Positions 61,126 to 64,000 of a stretch of 64,000 nt of DNA are shown here, piece by piece. Positions within the stretch are counted from its first letter, which is position 1, and every line of letters starts with the position of its first letter. The notes under the pieces were generated by a model that worked only from the letters and a program-made list of their open reading frames with translations, did no database searches and was not told where the DNA came from. Position numbers and translations under genes: made by a program. Origin of the DNA: Bicyclus anynana (Eukaryota; Arthropoda; Insecta; Lepidoptera; Nymphalidae); assembly GCF_947172395.1 (NCBI RefSeq), contig NC_069105.1:6551179-6615178 (forward strand). Reading direction: 5' to 3'.

Positions 61126-61616
61126 CGTCGTACATTTGGTGAAACCGCAGACCTGTATGTAAGTATTCTGTGATAGTACCTACAATAAAAAACAATCACA
61201 CTTAATAACTGTTTTATATCTTCCCAGTTATACTCGTAGGTAACTCGTAACAATCACAGGAATATACTAAGTATAGCAATGATTATTTTATACTGTAGAT
61301 ATGTTACGTGCCTACAAAATCACCGCAAAAAGTGATCCGAATTTAGCGATTCCACAGAGCACTCACATGCACAATTTTGTATTTACTTATATTATATATT
61401 TATGTATATGTATATAGATTTTACACTTACTAAACATACAAATCGACATTGTAGACAATATTAAGGTATTATGAGTGTTTAAATAACTTTCCTTGTTTAA
61501 TGACCGGCTAAATGAAATTAAGATATTTGTCCGCCTCAGTTATGATGCGCTAGTCCCTCTAGTAAAAATATCATTGAAGTGTAGAGATATTTTCGGAATC
61601 ATAAAAAAGTAGGTCG
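61126..61616. other. AT-rich stretch
   Basis: No feature recognised. Confidence 0.3.
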
Positions 61617-61780
61617 TCATCATCTTTAGCGACCCATATTATTCTCACTGTTGAGCACGAGTCTCCTCTCGTTAGGCCAATAGTCCACGACGCTGGCCCA
61701 ATGTGGATTGGTAGACTTCACACACTTAGATAGGTAAATAAGAAAATTCTCTGGTATGCAGGTTTCCTCACGATGTGTAA
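61617..61780 (-). mobile_element. SINE B 3' half
   Basis: CATCATCTTTAGCGACCCAT, GCTGGCCCAATGTGGATTGG, TGCAGGTTTCCTCACGATGT. Confidence 0.75.
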
Positions 61781-61931
61781 AAACATCATCATAGGTTTTT
61801 ATAGGTAAGGTGCGTTACTTGGAGACACAAAATTAAAATTTCTCAACTTGTCTCTCTCTCTTTTGTGACTTAAATTCAAAAGTAATTCTTTTTAATTAAA
61901 CACATCTGCGTAATATAGTGCTTAGAAATTA

Positions 61932-62033
61932 TTCCATCCGCCATTTTATTACGGCGGCCATTTTGAAATCAGGCTCAACGGCGCGTCCTTTGGGCGTTAA
62001 TTATCTATTGTCAGCGTACTCCTTTGAATAATA
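61932..62033 (+). repeat. Dispersed repeat shared with 59686-59783
   Basis: See partner; here an extra GGCGGCCATTTTGAAATCAG is present. Confidence 0.5.
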
Positions 62034-62137
62034 TATTTTATTGTCAACAGAAATTATTGTAGGAATTCTAACACGAGTTTCAACGATGAGATAGAATCTA
62101 AGTCACAATATAACATATCAGATAAATTATTAAGAGT

Positions 62138-62298
62138 TTTTTTTTAATTCTTTACAAGTTAGCCGTTGACTACAATCTCACCTGATGGTGCAATCTATGA
62201 TGGAAGCGGGCTAATTTTTTGAAGTAGGATGAAAATCCACACCCCTTTTCTCGGTTTCTACACGACATCGTACTGGAACGCTAAATCGCTTGGCGGTA
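62138..62298 (-). mobile_element. SINE A 3' half
   Basis: TTTACAAGTTAGCCGTTGAC to AAATCGCTTGGCGGTAAA. Confidence 0.75.
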
Positions 62299-62655
62299 AA
62301 CTAACTAACTGTTTTGACAACTTATAATAAAAAGTGTACACCGACTTACAACAATACAACAACTTATTTGTTTGCTTTCTAAAGCAATGTAAAAACACCG
62401 TGAAATTAACTAAGATATAGAAACACAAAAACGAAGAAAAGCAAAGAAAAGTGTAGTCATAGAAAAGACTTTTCAGCTACCGTTGCGAGAAATAATAAAC
62501 TCTTGCCGTTAACTTAAAAAAAATAAAAACTAAGGAATTCTCCATTATGAGTTACGTTTAATAACGGAGAAATTAAATAACACGTCTACACACGATGACG
62601 ACTCAGATCGCGACACACATTTGTCTTGGAATTATTTGATAAGCTTCTCATACTT
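62299..62655. other. AT-rich stretch
   Basis: Nothing recognised. Confidence 0.3.
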
Positions 62656-62780
62656 CTTAACCCGACGCCAAAGGAGGAGAGTTATGTTTGTTGTATTCTG
62701 GTATATGTGTATTTGTTACTGGTAGTCGTACCTTCTTAGCGAATGCACCAATTATTATGTGGTTTATATTATTCAGATGC
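62656..62780 (+). mobile_element. Diverged PME 5' end
   Basis: TAACCCGACGCCAAAGGAGG then GTTTGTTGTATTCTGG; an old relative lying 160 bp before the young copy. Confidence 0.4.
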
Positions 62781-62942
62781 TATGAAACACAAAAATATTA
62801 ATTGACTTTATTAGTACTGGCTGTTTTTGGAGCATTTATCTAGAAAAAAAACAAACGCTGGTTTGTGCACTTCGTTATCTGTGCAATAATTACAAACGTA
62901 TCAAAATGTTATCATATGGAGAACAGGCAAAGATGCAAATTC

Positions 62943-62994
62943 ATTTTTAACCGACTTCCAAAAAGGAGGAGGTTCTACGTTCGGCTGTATGTAT

Positions 62995-63030
<36 letters not shown>

Positions 63031-64000
63031 ATGTCCAGCGATAATTCCGTCAATTGTGGACCGATTTTGAAAATTCTTTTTTTGTTTTGTAGGGTTTACT
63101 TCCAGGGTGGTCCCATTTTTTTCATGTCAGGATCTGATGATGGCATCCTGGAGAAATTGAGGGGAACTTTCGAAAGTTGTAGAGACGGCTAGTACGTTTG
63201 TTAGTGTTTCCATAAGGTATTTTAAACCACTACAACTTTATGAAGGTTTGGAGTTGGTCTGATGATGGAGCCGAAACACAGACGATGGAACTCGTCAAGG
63301 ATTTACAGCAGTCACCTTTTGTTTGGGCTTGATTAATTTGTATTGATGAGTACTTTCCACCTATATGGGTTGTGACTGTATTAAGGGTCTGGTGATGAAG
63401 ACGAGGGACAGTGAAGAGAACTCCTCGACGGTTCACAGTAACTACCTTGTGTTTGGACTTGATAAATTTGTATTGATGAGAACTTTCCACCTAGATGGAT
63501 TGTGACTGTATTAAGGGTCTGATGATGAAGACGAGGGACAGTGAAGAGAACTCCTCGACGGTTCACAGTAGCTACCTTGTGTTTGGACTTGATAAATTTG
63601 TATTGATGAGAACTTTCCACCTAGATGGATTGCGACTGTATTCAGGGTCTGGTGATGAAGACGAAGCACAGTGAAGAGAACTCCTCGACTGCTCACAGTA
63701 GCTACCTTGTGTTTGGACTTGATAATTTTGTATTGATAAGAACTTTTCACTTAGATAGGTTGTGACTGTACACACGCAGTGGGTATGCTAACACTAAAAA
63801 TAAAAAAATAAAAATTTTAATTAAAAAAATTCAACCGACTTCCAACTCAAAAAATAACTTTAACTAAAAAGCAAAAAATAACATCCTACCTATGTGCTAC
63901 CTTCTGATCAGTTTGAAGGCGGTGCCAAGCCACTGTCGTGTTTTAATTAAAGCTGTTTCTGGAATAACCACATAAATATTGTAGTTTAAACGTATTTAAT
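62943..64000 (+). mobile_element. PME element, copy 4, cut by window end
   Basis: AACCGACTTCCAAAAAGGAG, GAGGTTCTACGTTCGGCTGT, T30 run, GATCTGATGATGGCATCCTG body, four 130-bp units (phased at 63301, 63431, 63561, 63691), then the first palindrome arm (TTCAACCGACTTCCAACTCA at 63829, GCTACCTTCTGATCAGTTTG). The second arm lies beyond the window. The frames repeated through the minisatellite are by-products of its repetition, not genes. Confidence 0.7.

Noticed and set aside
63230..63775. Overlapping minus-strand frames encoding ESSHQYKFIKSKHK repeats
   Set aside because: Produced by the 130-bp minisatellite; 130 is not a multiple of 3, so the frame rotates between units and cannot encode a periodic protein.

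Overview
This 64 kb window looks like non-genic, AT-rich DNA from an insect nuclear genome, most likely a moth or butterfly (Lepidoptera). The evidence is its repeat content: two abundant tRNA-derived SINE families, many short Helitron-like elements that start TCxxACTAATATTATAAA and end in a GC-rich hairpin plus CTAGT, and RTE, Jockey and CR1-type retrotransposon 3' ends with microsatellite tails. There are no operons, rRNA or convincing tRNA genes. Family names are from recognition by eye, without any database search.

Names used below: SINE A (about 320 bp, head GCCTCCGTGGCGCAG, tail TTGTAAAGAATAAAA); SINE B (about 300 bp, head GCCGTGATAGCCCAGTGG, tail of GAT repeats; resembles the family called Metulj in Heliconius); SINE C (tRNA-like head, tail GACTAGTTGGAGGGG...); HelA, HelB, HelC, HelD (Helitron-like families); PME (a palindrome-plus-minisatellite element, about 1.1 kb); R5, R6, R7 (unclassified dispersed repeats).

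Layout: 0-3 kb holds Helitron, SINE and small hairpin elements. 3.1-6.1 kb carries two back-to-back 5'-truncated retrotransposons with open reverse transcriptase frames (CR1-like, then Jockey-like). 6.6-7.6 kb is an RTE remnant containing a second LINE tail and bounded by a target-site duplication. 9.4-10.4 kb is a Tc1/mariner-type element with 216-bp inverted repeats. 11-21 kb is mostly SINEs and Helitron pieces in otherwise unmarked DNA. 21.9-22.9 kb is an inverted RTE copy. 23.2-24.0 kb has a Penelope-like GIY-YIG fragment beside a GC-rich block with a hammerhead-ribozyme-like motif. 25.0 kb may hold the last coding exon of a host gene. 30.1-31.3, 44.9-46.0 and 62.9-64.0 kb are three PME copies. 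35.5 kb has a heat-shock-like promoter arrangement. 55.2-56.1 kb is a threefold tandem duplication. The remainder is dispersed repeats and plain intergenic or intronic DNA.

The most interesting signals are a set of perfect fold-back palindromes with 5-nt spacers, the PME elements, the hammerhead-like motif next to Penelope sequence, the heat-shock-like promoter, and a shared GAT-repeat tail suggesting that the RTE mobilises SINE B.
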